A stretch of 11,113 nucleotides of DNA from Syntrophomonadaceae bacterium (GCA_007122565.1 SKTJ01000211.1:1-11113); one strand, 5' to 3'; counted from the stretch's first letter, positions 1-5,679 are shown. The notes: generated by a model from the sequence alone, not told the origin. Numbers and translations are program-made.

Positions 1-1284
1 AAAACCAATAAAGCCGAACAAGCCGGTTAAAATAAGGAGCATGAAGTGTACCAGGCGGTTAGCCAGGCCAAACTCCCAACTAGGCGTGGAAAATACGCCG
101 ATAGCTACCAAGCCGATATAAAGTAAAACCTCAGGTACAAAAAAGCCCACATCCACCGCGATCTGACCGATTAATATAGCCCCCACGAGTCCGAGGGCTG
201 TGGCCAGAGGGGACGGCGTATGAATGCTGGCTAAACGTAACAAATCCAAGCCGATATTAGCGAAAATAAACTGAATAAACAGGGGTATGCTAGGTGCTTC
301 TTCCGTCCCAATAAATTCAAGGGATGGTGGCAATAAATGGGGATTATTAGCTAATAACAACCAGATCGGAACAAGAAATACTGATAAAAATATACCGAAG
401 GCCCGCACCATGCGAATGTAGGCACCGATAATGGGGTTATGACGAAATTCCTCCGCATGTTGAAAATGGTGAAAAAGAGTCACGGGGGCAATCATAACTG
501 CAGGAGATGTATCAACGATAAGGCATACATGTCCCTCCAGCAGGTGTACCGCGGCTACATCAGGCCTCTCCGTGTAACGCACCAGGGGAAAAGGGTTCCA
601 GGTTCCTGCCGCCAAGAATTCTTCCACCGATTTCTCGGCCATGGGTAAGCCATCCACATCGATAGTTGATAGTTTATCCTTTACCCTCTTTAAAATTTCC
701 GGATTTACTATATCATCTATATAAATGAGCGCTACCTCCGATAAGGAGCGGCGCCCCACGCGATAAACCTCTGTGCGCAATCCCGGATCCCGGATACGCC
801 TGCGGATTAACGTTACGTTAAAGACAAGTGTCTCTACGAAGCCATCCTGAGAACCGCGGGTAATTTTTTCAATGTCCGGCTCCTCAGGCTCGCGGGCAGG
901 ATACTGGCGAATATCAACAACTAAGGCTTTTTTTTCTCCATCGATAAACAGAAGGGTCGGCCCAGATAAAAGCTCTGCTATCGCCTCTTCCAATTCATCC
1001 ACGGGAGAAATATCACCAAAAGGAATCAATCTCGATACTACTTTGTGCATGGTGTTGGGGACAACCTGATCATGTTGAGCATCTAATAAATTCCGCATAA
1101 TTAAAATCAGATTATCCATATTGGCAAAACCATCAACAAAAACAAAGGCAGCACGTTTACGGCCTATTTGAAACTCCCGGATCAATATATCAAAACTGGT
1201 ATCCACACCTAACCTCCGGCGGAGGTATTGCAGGTTTTCCTCCAGCTTTGTTGATACTGCTTTATGGGTTACTGATTTATACAG
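1..1284 (-). CDS. spoVAF: SpoVAF, GerA-family spore membrane protein (3' end cut by window edge)
   Basis: This is a membrane protein related to the A subunits of germinant receptors, encoded last in the spoVA cluster. In Bacillus the SpoVAF protein is known to help the germination response. I read an open frame from 1284 to the left edge, 428 residues without a stop; the family is about 490 residues, so roughly the last 60 are missing. The soluble N-terminal half carries the GerA signature around residues 142-168 (TRGSQDGFVETL, then LIRRR) and a second family stretch near 251-268 (GHVCLIVDTSPAV). Hydrophobic segments lie near 292-312, 333-352, 357-380, 383-402 and 409-428. The start is unusual. 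The frame is closed by TGA at 1293-1291, and the only start-like codon before the conserved N-terminus (LEENLQYLRRRLGV) is CTG at 1284-1282, with ATT just before it. CTG sits 7 nt after a GGGGTG ribosome-binding site. Identity is sure; the start codon is less so. Confidence 0.88.
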   Translation of the reverse strand, partial: MYKSVTHKAVSTKLEENLQYLRRRLGVDTSFDILIREFQIGRKRAAFVFVDGFANMDNLILIMRNLLDAQHDQVVPNTMHKVVSRLIPFGDISPVDELEEAIAELLSGPTLLFIDGEKKALVVDIRQYPAREPEEPDIEKITRGSQDGFVETLVFNVTLIRRRIRDPGLRTEVYRVGRRSLSEVALIYIDDIVNPEILKRVKDKLSTIDVDGLPMAEKSVEEFLAAGTWNPFPLVRYTERPDVAAVHLLEGHVCLIVDTSPAVMIAPVTLFHHFQHAEEFRHNPIIGAYIRMVRAFGIFLSVFLVPIWLLLANNPHLLPPSLEFIGTEEAPSIPLFIQFIFANIGLDLLRLASIHTPSPLATALGLVGAILIGQIAVDVGFFVPEVLLYIGLVAIGVFSTPSWEFGLANRLVHFMLLILTGLFGFIGF

Positions 1285-1291
1285 AATTAAT

Positions 1292-1297
1292 CACCCC
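1292..1297 (-). promoter_or_regulatory. Ribosome-binding site that decides the spoVAF start
   Basis: On the minus strand GGGGTG lies 7 nt before the CTG codon at 1284-1282. No ATG, GTG or TTG occurs in the spoVAF frame between the upstream stop (1293-1291) and the conserved N-terminal sequence. An 8-codon out-of-frame ORF (ATG at 1313, stop at 1289-1287) overlaps this site and ends 2 nt before the CTG, so coupled re-initiation from spoVAE is possible. Confidence 0.5.
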
Positions 1298-1314
1298 AGC
1301 CAATATATATCATT

Positions 1315-1668
1315 TTACCCTTTCGGTTTAAATACAAGGGCCATTATAAAGCCAAAGATAATTGCAGCTGTTATCCCCGTGGAAGTTAACTCAAACATCC
1401 CTGTTAAAACGCCGAGAATGCCACTGCGTGCTGCTTCGGCCATAGCTCCATTTACAAGGGCATTACCAAAACTTGATATGGGCAAAAGGGCGCCGGCCCC
1501 GGCAAACTGGATTAAGCCGTCGTAGAGTCCAAAAGCTCCCAGAATACCACCTGTAACGGTAAAGCCAGAAAGAATATGAGCTGGAGTATACGGAGTGAGG
1601 TCAAATAGAAGCTGACCAATCACACAGATGAGGCCTCCAATTAAAAATGCGGTAAAGTAAGTACCCAT
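1315..1668 (-). CDS. spoVAE: SpoVAE (SpoVAEb type), dipicolinic acid channel membrane subunit
   Basis: This is a 117-residue integral membrane protein of the SpoVAC/SpoVAE family, part of the forespore inner-membrane complex that takes up Ca-dipicolinate in sporulation and releases it in germination. Hydrophobic segments lie near residues 4-22, 31-50 and 97-114. The family hallmark between them is GLYDGLIQFAGAGA followed by PISSFGNALVNGA (about 47-75). The length matches SpoVAEb of Bacillus (about 115 residues). The ATG at 1668 has GAGG 6 nt upstream, and the gene starts 16 nt after the spoVAD stop, so the two are surely co-transcribed. The sequence is clearly related to SpoVAC encoded upstream (GVFDNL..GGAG.AVPVTGFANSV). 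SpoVAEa, which follows spoVAEb in Bacillus, is not present. Confidence 0.95.
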   Translation of the reverse strand: MGTYFTAFLIGGLICVIGQLLFDLTPYTPAHILSGFTVTGGILGAFGLYDGLIQFAGAGALLPISSFGNALVNGAMAEAARSGILGVLTGMFELTSTGITAAIIFGFIMALVFKPKG

Positions 1669-1684
1669 ATTTCACCTCTAATTT

Positions 1685-2713
1685 TCAGTTCATTTCCAGG
1701 GAAACTGCATGGGCAATAGCAGGCATGCTCTCCCCTTGCAAATATGTGGTGGGGCTGTGCAGGGATCCGGTGGCGACCAGCAGGATGCGATGCAGCTCTT
1801 TTTTAAGCATTTTAGGATAAAAATATCCAAAAAAACCAAGGGCTGAACAGGCACAACCGCTTGCTCCCGCATCAACCTGCTGATGGGGATGGTAGATGAG
1901 CATCCCACAATCAGCATAATTAGGAGCGATTCTCACACCGTTACGTTCAAGGATATCTTCATTAAGTTTTTTGCCCACTCCCCCCAAGTCACCTGTGATG
2001 ATCAGGTCATAATAGGATGGATCTCTTTGCAGATCAGAAAGATGAGTATATATGGTATGGGCAGCTGCCGATGCCATGGCTGAACCCATGTCATACGGAT
2101 CTTTTATTAAACCTGTATCCACAATTCTACCTGGAGTGAGGGATTCAAGGCGGGGCCCCTCACCGGATGAACCTAGCAAAGCCGCCCCCGCCCCCGTAAC
2201 TGTCCATTGGGCATAACCGGGCCGCTGGGATCCGTATTCAGTGGGAAAGCGGTATTGACGCTCCGCACTACAGTTATGGCTGGAAACAGCAAATAATATA
2301 TGTTTGGCGAATCCGCCCTCGATCATCATGCCACCCAGACACATGGATTCACACAATGTAGAGCAGGCATTAAATATTCCAAAGAATGGTATGGCTAGCT
2401 TGCGGGCACAAAAAGATGCGCTGATATTCTGATTTAAGAGGTCACCGGAAAAGAAATAGTCGACCTCTTCTGGACTCAGGCCCGCCTTTCCCATAGCAAG
2501 GAAACATGACTCTTCCAGCATATGGCATTCTGCACGCTCAAAGCTCTTTTCCTTTAAGATAATATCATCATAACAGCGATCAAAACACCCGGCCAAAGGC
2601 CCCAAACTTTCTTTTGGGCCGGCTACTGTGGATGGAGCGAGCAGGACCGCCCTTTTATCCAGGACGATACTCTGCTCACCCACTCTTTTTTCCACCAGCA
2701 TTTGCTCAACCAC
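1685..2713 (-). CDS. spoVAD: SpoVAD, dipicolinic acid-binding thiolase-fold protein
   Basis: This 342-residue protein has the thiolase/ketoacyl-synthase fold. In Bacillus SpoVAD it binds dipicolinic acid on the outer face of the inner forespore membrane rather than acting as a synthase. Length and sequence match the family (about 338 residues). The GDLLNQ stretch (about 90-95) and the FNACSTLCESM stretch (about 114-124) are conserved; the cysteine of NACST (residue 117) lies where thiolases have the nucleophile. GSQRPGYAQWTVTGAGAALL (about 161-180) and the C-terminal GASGCACSALGFFGYFYPKM region are also typical. The start is GTG at 2713, with a strong AGGAGG ribosome-binding site 8 nt upstream. 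Unlike the other spoVA junctions, 94 nt separate it from spoVAC, and that gap is filled by an AT-rich repeat. No key residue appears to be lost. Confidence 0.97.
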   Translation of the reverse strand: MVEQMLVEKRVGEQSIVLDKRAVLLAPSTVAGPKESLGPLAGCFDRCYDDIILKEKSFERAECHMLEESCFLAMGKAGLSPEEVDYFFSGDLLNQNISASFCARKLAIPFFGIFNACSTLCESMCLGGMMIEGGFAKHILFAVSSHNCSAERQYRFPTEYGSQRPGYAQWTVTGAGAALLGSSGEGPRLESLTPGRIVDTGLIKDPYDMGSAMASAAAHTIYTHLSDLQRDPSYYDLIITGDLGGVGKKLNEDILERNGVRIAPNYADCGMLIYHPHQQVDAGASGCACSALGFFGYFYPKMLKKELHRILLVATGSLHSPTTYLQGESMPAIAHAVSLEMN

Positions 2714-2730
2714 AGATTTTCCTCCTAAGC

Positions 2731-2809
2731 CCCTCTGTGTGTTCTATGTTCATCTTTTTCTTTTATTATTTCCGTTTTTATCATTTTTCTTCTGCGTATT
2801 CTGTGGTTC
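2731..2809. repeat. Copy of a degenerate AT-rich intergenic repeat between spoVAC and spoVAD
   Basis: The 94-nt gap between spoVAC and spoVAD is filled by a sequence that on the plus strand starts TCTGTGTGTTCT, runs through CTTTTTCTTTTATTATTTCC and ends GTATTCTGTGGTTC. The same words in the same order (TCTGTGTATTCT, CTTTTTCTT, ...TTATTCTGTATTC) recur at 7055-7137, and an inverted version starts at 6938. No ORF of note lies in it. It reads as a member of a dispersed intergenic repeat family built from the word CACAGAATACACA. It was seen by eye only. Confidence 0.6.
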
Positions 2810-3275
2810 AGATTAGGGCGGAGATAATCCCAATAACAAACGCAGTTATCACCCCGAAAACAATAATCGGTCCTGCCAGCCCAAACATTTTTGCTCCCGA
2901 ACCCAGAACCAGCCCTTCCCTGCGAAACTCAATGGCCATAGCTGTAACCGAATTTGCAAAGCCGGTTACAGGCACGGCCAATCCTGCTCCACCGTGACGG
3001 GCCAGGTTATCAAATACACCAAAGCCGGTCAACAGTGCTGCAATAAAGATAACAGTGGCCACAGTGGGATTGCCGGCCTCCTCTGCCGGAACACCGAGTG
3101 CTATGTAACCGTTGAGGATAAACTGGCCCAGCAGACAGACCAATCCCCCAACCAGGAAGGCCATTATTATATTCCTGGCCAAAGGAGGTTTTGGTTGTTT
3201 TGCCTTGTGCCAATTCTTCAACCAATTTCGGTCAATCAAAACATCTTTATTTTTCCTGACTTCTTCTGTAGCCAA
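2808..3275 (-). CDS. spoVAC: SpoVAC, membrane channel subunit of the SpoVA complex
   Basis: This 155-residue membrane protein belongs to the SpoVAC/SpoVAE family. Bacillus SpoVAC has been shown to behave as a mechanosensitive channel and is essential for dipicolinic acid movement into the forespore. A basic, soluble N-terminus (residues 1-32) precedes hydrophobic segments near 34-55, 71-91, 97-115 and 130-154. The diagnostic stretch is MAFLVGGLVCLLGQFI (about 38-53), then GFGVFDNLARHGGAGLAVPVTGFANSV (about 84-110; shown here only as landmarks). The start is inferred as TTG at 3275, the only start codon after the in-frame TAA. Its AAAGGAG site is 13 nt away, longer than usual, so translation may be weak or depend on ribosomes from the dodecin gene ending 32 nt upstream. 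SpoVAA and SpoVAB, which precede spoVAC in Bacillus, are absent. Confidence 0.95.
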   Translation of the reverse strand: MATEEVRKNKDVLIDRNWLKNWHKAKQPKPPLARNIIMAFLVGGLVCLLGQFILNGYIALGVPAEEAGNPTVATVIFIAALLTGFGVFDNLARHGGAGLAVPVTGFANSVTAMAIEFRREGLVLGSGAKMFGLAGPIIVFGVITAFVIGIISALI

Positions 3276-3307
3276 ATTTACTGTTTCGCTCCTTTAAACT
3301 ATCACAA

Positions 3308-3520
3308 TCATTTTTTGTTTACACCAAAAGCCAGCTTTAAATCAACCTTATATTCCACAATTTCGCCGTTGGATATATCTGCCGTTTGATTGAGTATCTC
3401 TACACCTGTGATATTATCAACTGTTTCAGAAGCCCGGTGAACAGCACGCCTTACAGCGTCATCCCAACTTTCCGTGGACTGACCGATTAACTCTACAACC
3501 TTTGCTATATCCGTTTCCAT
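3308..3520 (-). CDS. Dodecin-family small protein in the spoVA unit
   Basis: This 70-residue protein matches the dodecin family across its whole length. Dodecins assemble into hollow dodecamers that store or buffer flavins in other organisms. Family landmarks are KVVELIGQSTESWDDAV (7-23), RASETVDNITGVEI (29-42) and the C-terminal EYKVDLKLAFGV (about 56-67). Aligned by eye with the Halobacterium protein (TVDNVVWAEV), the tryptophan that stacks on the flavin is Gly39 here, so flavin binding of the classical kind is doubtful. ATG at 3520 has AAGGAGGG 9 nt upstream, a strong site. The gene lies 59 nt after the small membrane protein gene and 32 nt before spoVAC, same strand, no terminator between, so it is probably made in the forespore. 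Family is sure; ligand and role are not. Confidence 0.93.
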   Translation of the reverse strand: METDIAKVVELIGQSTESWDDAVRRAVHRASETVDNITGVEILNQTADISNGEIVEYKVDLKLAFGVNKK

Positions 3521-3579
3521 CTTCTTTTTCCCTCCTTTCTGTCCCTACCGCTATTAACCTTCAGTTATTTTGCTTTCGT

Positions 3580-3780
3580 TTAGATATTTATATTCGATCC
3601 CATTTCCTGTTCCAGCATATCTGCCTCATTGCTCAAGACTATTATTACCGGGCGTGAGCGGCGCGGGATTTCTTCTTCCTGAGGAGGCAGGATCGAAAAA
3701 GATATTAAAAACGTAAGCAGGGTGGTCACTAGCAGGATAAACATCAGGACTATAATAAAGTAATGTGCTTCTCTTAACAC
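3580..3780 (-). CDS. Small single-span membrane protein, function unknown
   Basis: I do not recognise this 66-residue protein. It has one strongly hydrophobic segment (about residues 7-31, FIIVLMFILLVTTLLTFLISF) followed by a hydrophilic tail of about 35 residues. The tail has an acidic patch (QEEEIPRR), a short hydrophobic stretch (PVIIVLS) and an acidic end (NEADMLEQEMG). No cleavable signal peptide is evident. The start is GTG at 3780, with GGAGGAGG 6 nt upstream, one of the best ribosome-binding sites in the window, which argues that it is a real gene. It is the first gene after the sigF terminator and a candidate forespore promoter, and is followed by dodecin and spoVAC. It occupies the place of spoVAA/spoVAB in Bacillus but resembles neither in length or sequence. 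A forespore inner-membrane role is inference from position alone. Confidence 0.75.
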   Translation of the reverse strand: MLREAHYFIIVLMFILLVTTLLTFLISFSILPPQEEEIPRRSRPVIIVLSNEADMLEQEMGSNINI

Positions 3781-3802
3781 GATTAACCTCCTCCGTTTTT
3801 TA

Positions 3803-3832
3803 TATTATCCCTTTAAAATCAGGTTTTATAAC
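3803..3832 (-). promoter_or_regulatory. Candidate sigma-F/sigma-G promoter of the small-protein/dodecin/spoVA operon
   Basis: On the minus strand TTATA (3831-3827) is followed, after 17 nt, by GATAATA (3809-3803). Known forespore promoters have -35 GHATR or GYWTA and -10 CATNHTA (sigma-G) or GGNRANAHTR (sigma-F). AGGGATAATA fits the sigma-F -10 at 9 of 10 positions and GATAATA the sigma-G -10 at 6 of 7. It lies just after the sigF terminator and about 23 nt before the GTG start at 3780. The spoVA operon of Bacillus is sigma-G dependent, which agrees. Confidence 0.45.
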
Positions 3833-3861
3833 AAAAAAAAGGCCTCCCTTTTTGAGACCTT
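3833..3861 (-). terminator. Intrinsic terminator of the spoIIA operon
   Basis: On the minus strand AAGGTCTC pairs with GAGGCCTT (8 bp with one G-U pair) around a 7-nt loop, and the right arm runs into eight T residues. It lies about 150 nt after the sigF stop and just before the candidate promoter of the next unit, so it separates spoIIA from the spoVA transcript. Confidence 0.8.
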
Positions 3862-4007
3862 GGGGACGGATTTCATTTCCGCCCTTAAACATGCTCGATA
3901 CTTCATTATTTCGCTGATGCTCTGGGACAGTGGCTGTTCAATGATGGTTTTGCCCATCACCTATCTTACCTCTTTTTTCCGGCTTCTTGTTTCTTAACTA
4001 CTTTATC
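3862..4007. other. Downstream region of sigF, no convincing gene
   Basis: This 146-nt stretch lies between the sigF stop and the terminator. It holds a GAGG site 8 nt before GTG/ATG (3960/3957), followed by a 43-44 codon frame that ends at 3826, beyond the terminator. A mRNA ending at the T-run would lack that stop codon. I see no other signal. The words GGGACAG and GGGGACGG on the plus strand recall the ends of some REP-like elements, but no pair of ends is visible. Confidence 0.4.
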
Positions 4008-4721
4008 CTATAATCTATTTTTTTCTTCTCTCATCTGCTGTAGAACTTTCCGTTCGATGCGTGAGACATGGACTTGGGAAATTCCCAAAAGAGATGCCGT
4101 CTCCTCCTGTGTTTTTTCCAGGAAATAGCGCAGGACAATAATTTGCCTTTCACGTTGAGGCAGGGTTTTAACCCTTTCAACAAGCATTAGTCCCTGCAGG
4201 TAATTATCTGTGGCGAAATCTTTTGCGTCAGTGGCTTCGCGAACATCAAACCCCTCATCATCCAGCGGTATAACAGGCTGTTTGAGGTCTAAAAGCCAGG
4301 CTATTTCTTCTTTCGGTATTTCCAGCTCTTTCACTAACTCTTCCATGCGTGGCTTGCGCCCGAGTTTTTGTTCCAACTCACCAATTTTCCTGTTTAACTG
4401 TAGACAGTGGTCATGAAAGGAGCGCGAAACCTTTAGCAGGTGCCCGCTGCGCCGCAGGAAAGCACGAATTTCCCCTAGGATAAAGGGGACAGCATAAGTG
4501 GAAAATTTTGTTCCACGCTCCGGATTATAATTCTCCAATGCTTTAATGAGACCGATACAACCCTCTTGAAAGAGATCGTCAGTATCGGAAACATCCCGGG
4601 CAAACCGACCGGCTACATGTCGTACCAGGGGCAAATTTGTTATAACCAGCTTATCCCTGGCTTCAGGATCGCCTTTTTTTAAACTGTGGAATAAAGCAGC
4701 ATTTTTATCTTCCTGATCCAT
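4008..4721 (-). CDS. sigF: RNA polymerase sigma-F factor (forespore, early)
   Basis: This 237-residue protein is a group 3 sigma-70 factor, the first compartment-specific sigma factor of the forespore (spoIIAC). Region 2 spans about 24-95 with the core-binding DTDDLFQEGCIGLIKAL stretch and the -10-reading FSTYAVPFILGEIRAFLRR. Region 3 spans about 98-145 (GRKPRMEELVKELEI). Region 4 spans about 180-230 with the helix-turn-helix TQEETASLLGISQVHVSRIE. It lacks a region 1.1, as expected. Sequence alone could also suggest sigma-G or sigma-B, but the place directly after spoIIAA-spoIIAB fixes it as sigma-F. ATG at 4721 has AAAGGAG 9 nt upstream and lies 14 nt after the spoIIAB stop. Activity is held by the SpoIIAB anti-sigma factor until SpoIIAA is dephosphorylated. 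A terminator follows about 150 nt downstream. Confidence 0.97.
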   Translation of the reverse strand: MDQEDKNAALFHSLKKGDPEARDKLVITNLPLVRHVAGRFARDVSDTDDLFQEGCIGLIKALENYNPERGTKFSTYAVPFILGEIRAFLRRSGHLLKVSRSFHDHCLQLNRKIGELEQKLGRKPRMEELVKELEIPKEEIAWLLDLKQPVIPLDDEGFDVREATDAKDFATDNYLQGLMLVERVKTLPQRERQIIVLRYFLEKTQEETASLLGISQVHVSRIERKVLQQMREEKNRL

Positions 4722-4735
4722 CTCCTGTGGCTCCT

Positions 4736-5173
4736 TTAATGGTTATCCCAGGATTTTTTACCAAAAGAACGGAGCATTCTTATCCGGGTCCCCATCCCAA
4801 GTGCAGATTCAACATATAACTCATCCATGAAGTTCTCCATAATGGAAAAACCCATCCCCGCTCGCTCCAACTCCGGTTTTTCTGTATAAAGAGGTTCCCT
4901 GGCACGCTCAATATCGGCGATACCCTTGCCCCGGTCCTCAATCTCCAAAGAAAACTTGTTACCTTCCAGCGAAGCCGTTATCCATATAATGCCTTCTTCT
5001 GAATTATCATAGCCATGCAGGATGCAGTTGGTTACAGCCTCTGAAACTGCTGTTTTAACTTCATTCAACTCTTCGAGCGTAGGATCGATGCGCGCGACAA
5101 AAGCAGCCACAACAACCCGGACAAAGCTCTCGTTTTCCGATCTAGCCGGTATTTCCATTTTCATGTAGTTCAT
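4736..5173 (-). CDS. spoIIAB: SpoIIAB, anti-sigma-F factor and SpoIIAA kinase
   Basis: SpoIIAB is a GHKL-type serine kinase that binds and blocks sigma-F and phosphorylates SpoIIAA. From the ATG at 5173 it has 145 residues, against 146 in Bacillus. The ATP site is intact: N-box SEAVTN with Glu45 and Asn49, G1 box EDRGKGI with Asp80, the lid TEKPELERAGMGFSIMENFMD (about 97-117, landmark only) and the MGTRIRM end. A longer frame opens at GTG 5209 (157 residues), but that GTG is only 1 nt from the AAGGAGG at 5217-5211 and adds 12 residues with no counterpart. ATG 5173 has its own AGGA 5 nt upstream and puts the catalytic residues one position from the Bacillus numbering. It follows spoIIAA by 62 nt and precedes sigF by 14 nt. 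Confidence 0.96.
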   Translation of the reverse strand: MNYMKMEIPARSENESFVRVVVAAFVARIDPTLEELNEVKTAVSEAVTNCILHGYDNSEEGIIWITASLEGNKFSLEIEDRGKGIADIERAREPLYTEKPELERAGMGFSIMENFMDELYVESALGMGTRIRMLRSFGKKSWDNH

Positions 5174-5217
5174 CGACTTCCTGGCTTTAAGAAACTGCCA
5201 GCCAGTCACACCTCCTT
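5170..5217 (-). promoter_or_regulatory. Translation-initiation region of spoIIAB with a strong displaced Shine-Dalgarno and a hairpin
   Basis: On the minus strand AAGGAGG (5217-5211) is far stronger than the AGGA in front of the chosen ATG (5173), yet it is 37 nt from it. Between them CTGGCT (5205-5200) can pair with AGCCAG (5186-5181). A CTG five nt after AAGGAGG opens an 11-codon frame whose TGA overlaps the spoIIAB ATG (ATGA). Either coupling through this mini-frame, the short GTG start at 5209, or a folded spacer would explain the layout. Confidence 0.35.
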
Positions 5218-5235
5218 AATTGTTGTTGTCCTGCT

Positions 5236-5574
5236 TTAATGCAGGCTTGCCAGTGCCTTGGTTTCATCGCTTAATATGGGTATGATGGTCAGCAGACCAC
5301 CCATTTGCAATATCTTCTTTATATGTTTGCTCACCCCACAAAAAACCATCTTCCCTCCTTTGGCTTTTACCTGCCGGTAACGTCCCAGGATAGCCCCTAT
5401 TCCGGAACTGTCCATGAAGGTAAGGTTATCGAAGTTTAAAACCAGGTTCTGCACGATATCCTTCGCCAGTTCTTTATCAACCACCTCGCGAAAAACAGTC
5501 GCCGTATGATGATCCAGTTCACCATTCAGGCGAACAATAAGGCCAATTTTTCGTCTGATTAATTTTACCTGCAC
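5236..5574 (-). CDS. spoIIAA: SpoIIAA, anti-anti-sigma factor
   Basis: This 112-residue STAS-domain protein displaces sigma-F from SpoIIAB when unphosphorylated and is reset by SpoIIAB phosphorylation; the phosphatase SpoIIE reverses this at the division septum. The phosphorylation motif FMDSSGIGAILGRYRQV is present, with Ser57 equivalent to the phosphorylated serine of Bacillus (one residue offset). The beta-alpha STAS pattern (LIVRLNGELDHHTA..., LVLNFDNLTFMDSSG, KMVFCGV, LQMGGLLTIIPI) is complete. Start is GTG at 5574, 8 nt after GGGAGG. It is the first gene of the spoIIA operon and lies about 50 nt after a sigma-H-type -10 box, which gives an early post-exponential start of expression. Confidence 0.97.
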   Translation of the reverse strand: MQVKLIRRKIGLIVRLNGELDHHTATVFREVVDKELAKDIVQNLVLNFDNLTFMDSSGIGAILGRYRQVKAKGGKMVFCGVSKHIKKILQMGGLLTIIPILSDETKALASLH

Positions 5575-5624
5575 CAGCGCGCCTCCCTTCTCCTTATCAG
5601 TGGTGAAATACTTCTACTGGCAAA

Positions 5625-5653
5625 TAATTCTGCATATATCATTTATTTCCTGC
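5625..5653 (-). promoter_or_regulatory. Sigma-H-type promoter of the spoIIA operon
   Basis: On the minus strand GCAGGAAAT (5653-5645) and GCAGAATTA (5633-5625) are separated by 11 nt. Both match the sigma-H consensus (RNAGGAWWW, 11-12 nt, RNNGAATWW) at every defined position. It lies between the dacF terminator and spoIIAA, exactly where the Bacillus spoIIA operon has its sigma-H promoter. No clear Spo0A box (TGNCGAA) is visible next to it. Confidence 0.85.
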
Positions 5654-5656
5654 AAC

Positions 5657-5679
5657 AAAAAAAGCCCTGACGGGCTTTT
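5657..5679 (-). terminator. Intrinsic terminator of dacF
   Basis: On the minus strand AAAAGCCC, loop GTCA, GGGCTTTT forms an 8-bp hairpin with a T-run of seven residues at its right side. It lies 13 nt after the dacF stop and ends just before the spoIIA promoter, so dacF read-through into spoIIA should be limited. Confidence 0.85.

Noticed and set aside
439..3389. Plus-strand open frames at 439-648, 872-1069, 1883-2083, 2614-2997, 2628-2816, 2994-3389 and 3112-3297
   Set aside because: They lie antisense to spoVAF, spoVAD and spoVAC, have low-complexity or basic compositions without family features, and lack good ribosome-binding sites. The minus-strand genes explain the region fully.
3841..3930. 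REP-like element remnant, from words GGGGACGG and GGGACAG
   Set aside because: No matching inverted ends and no transposase gene; the hairpin there is better explained as the sigF terminator.
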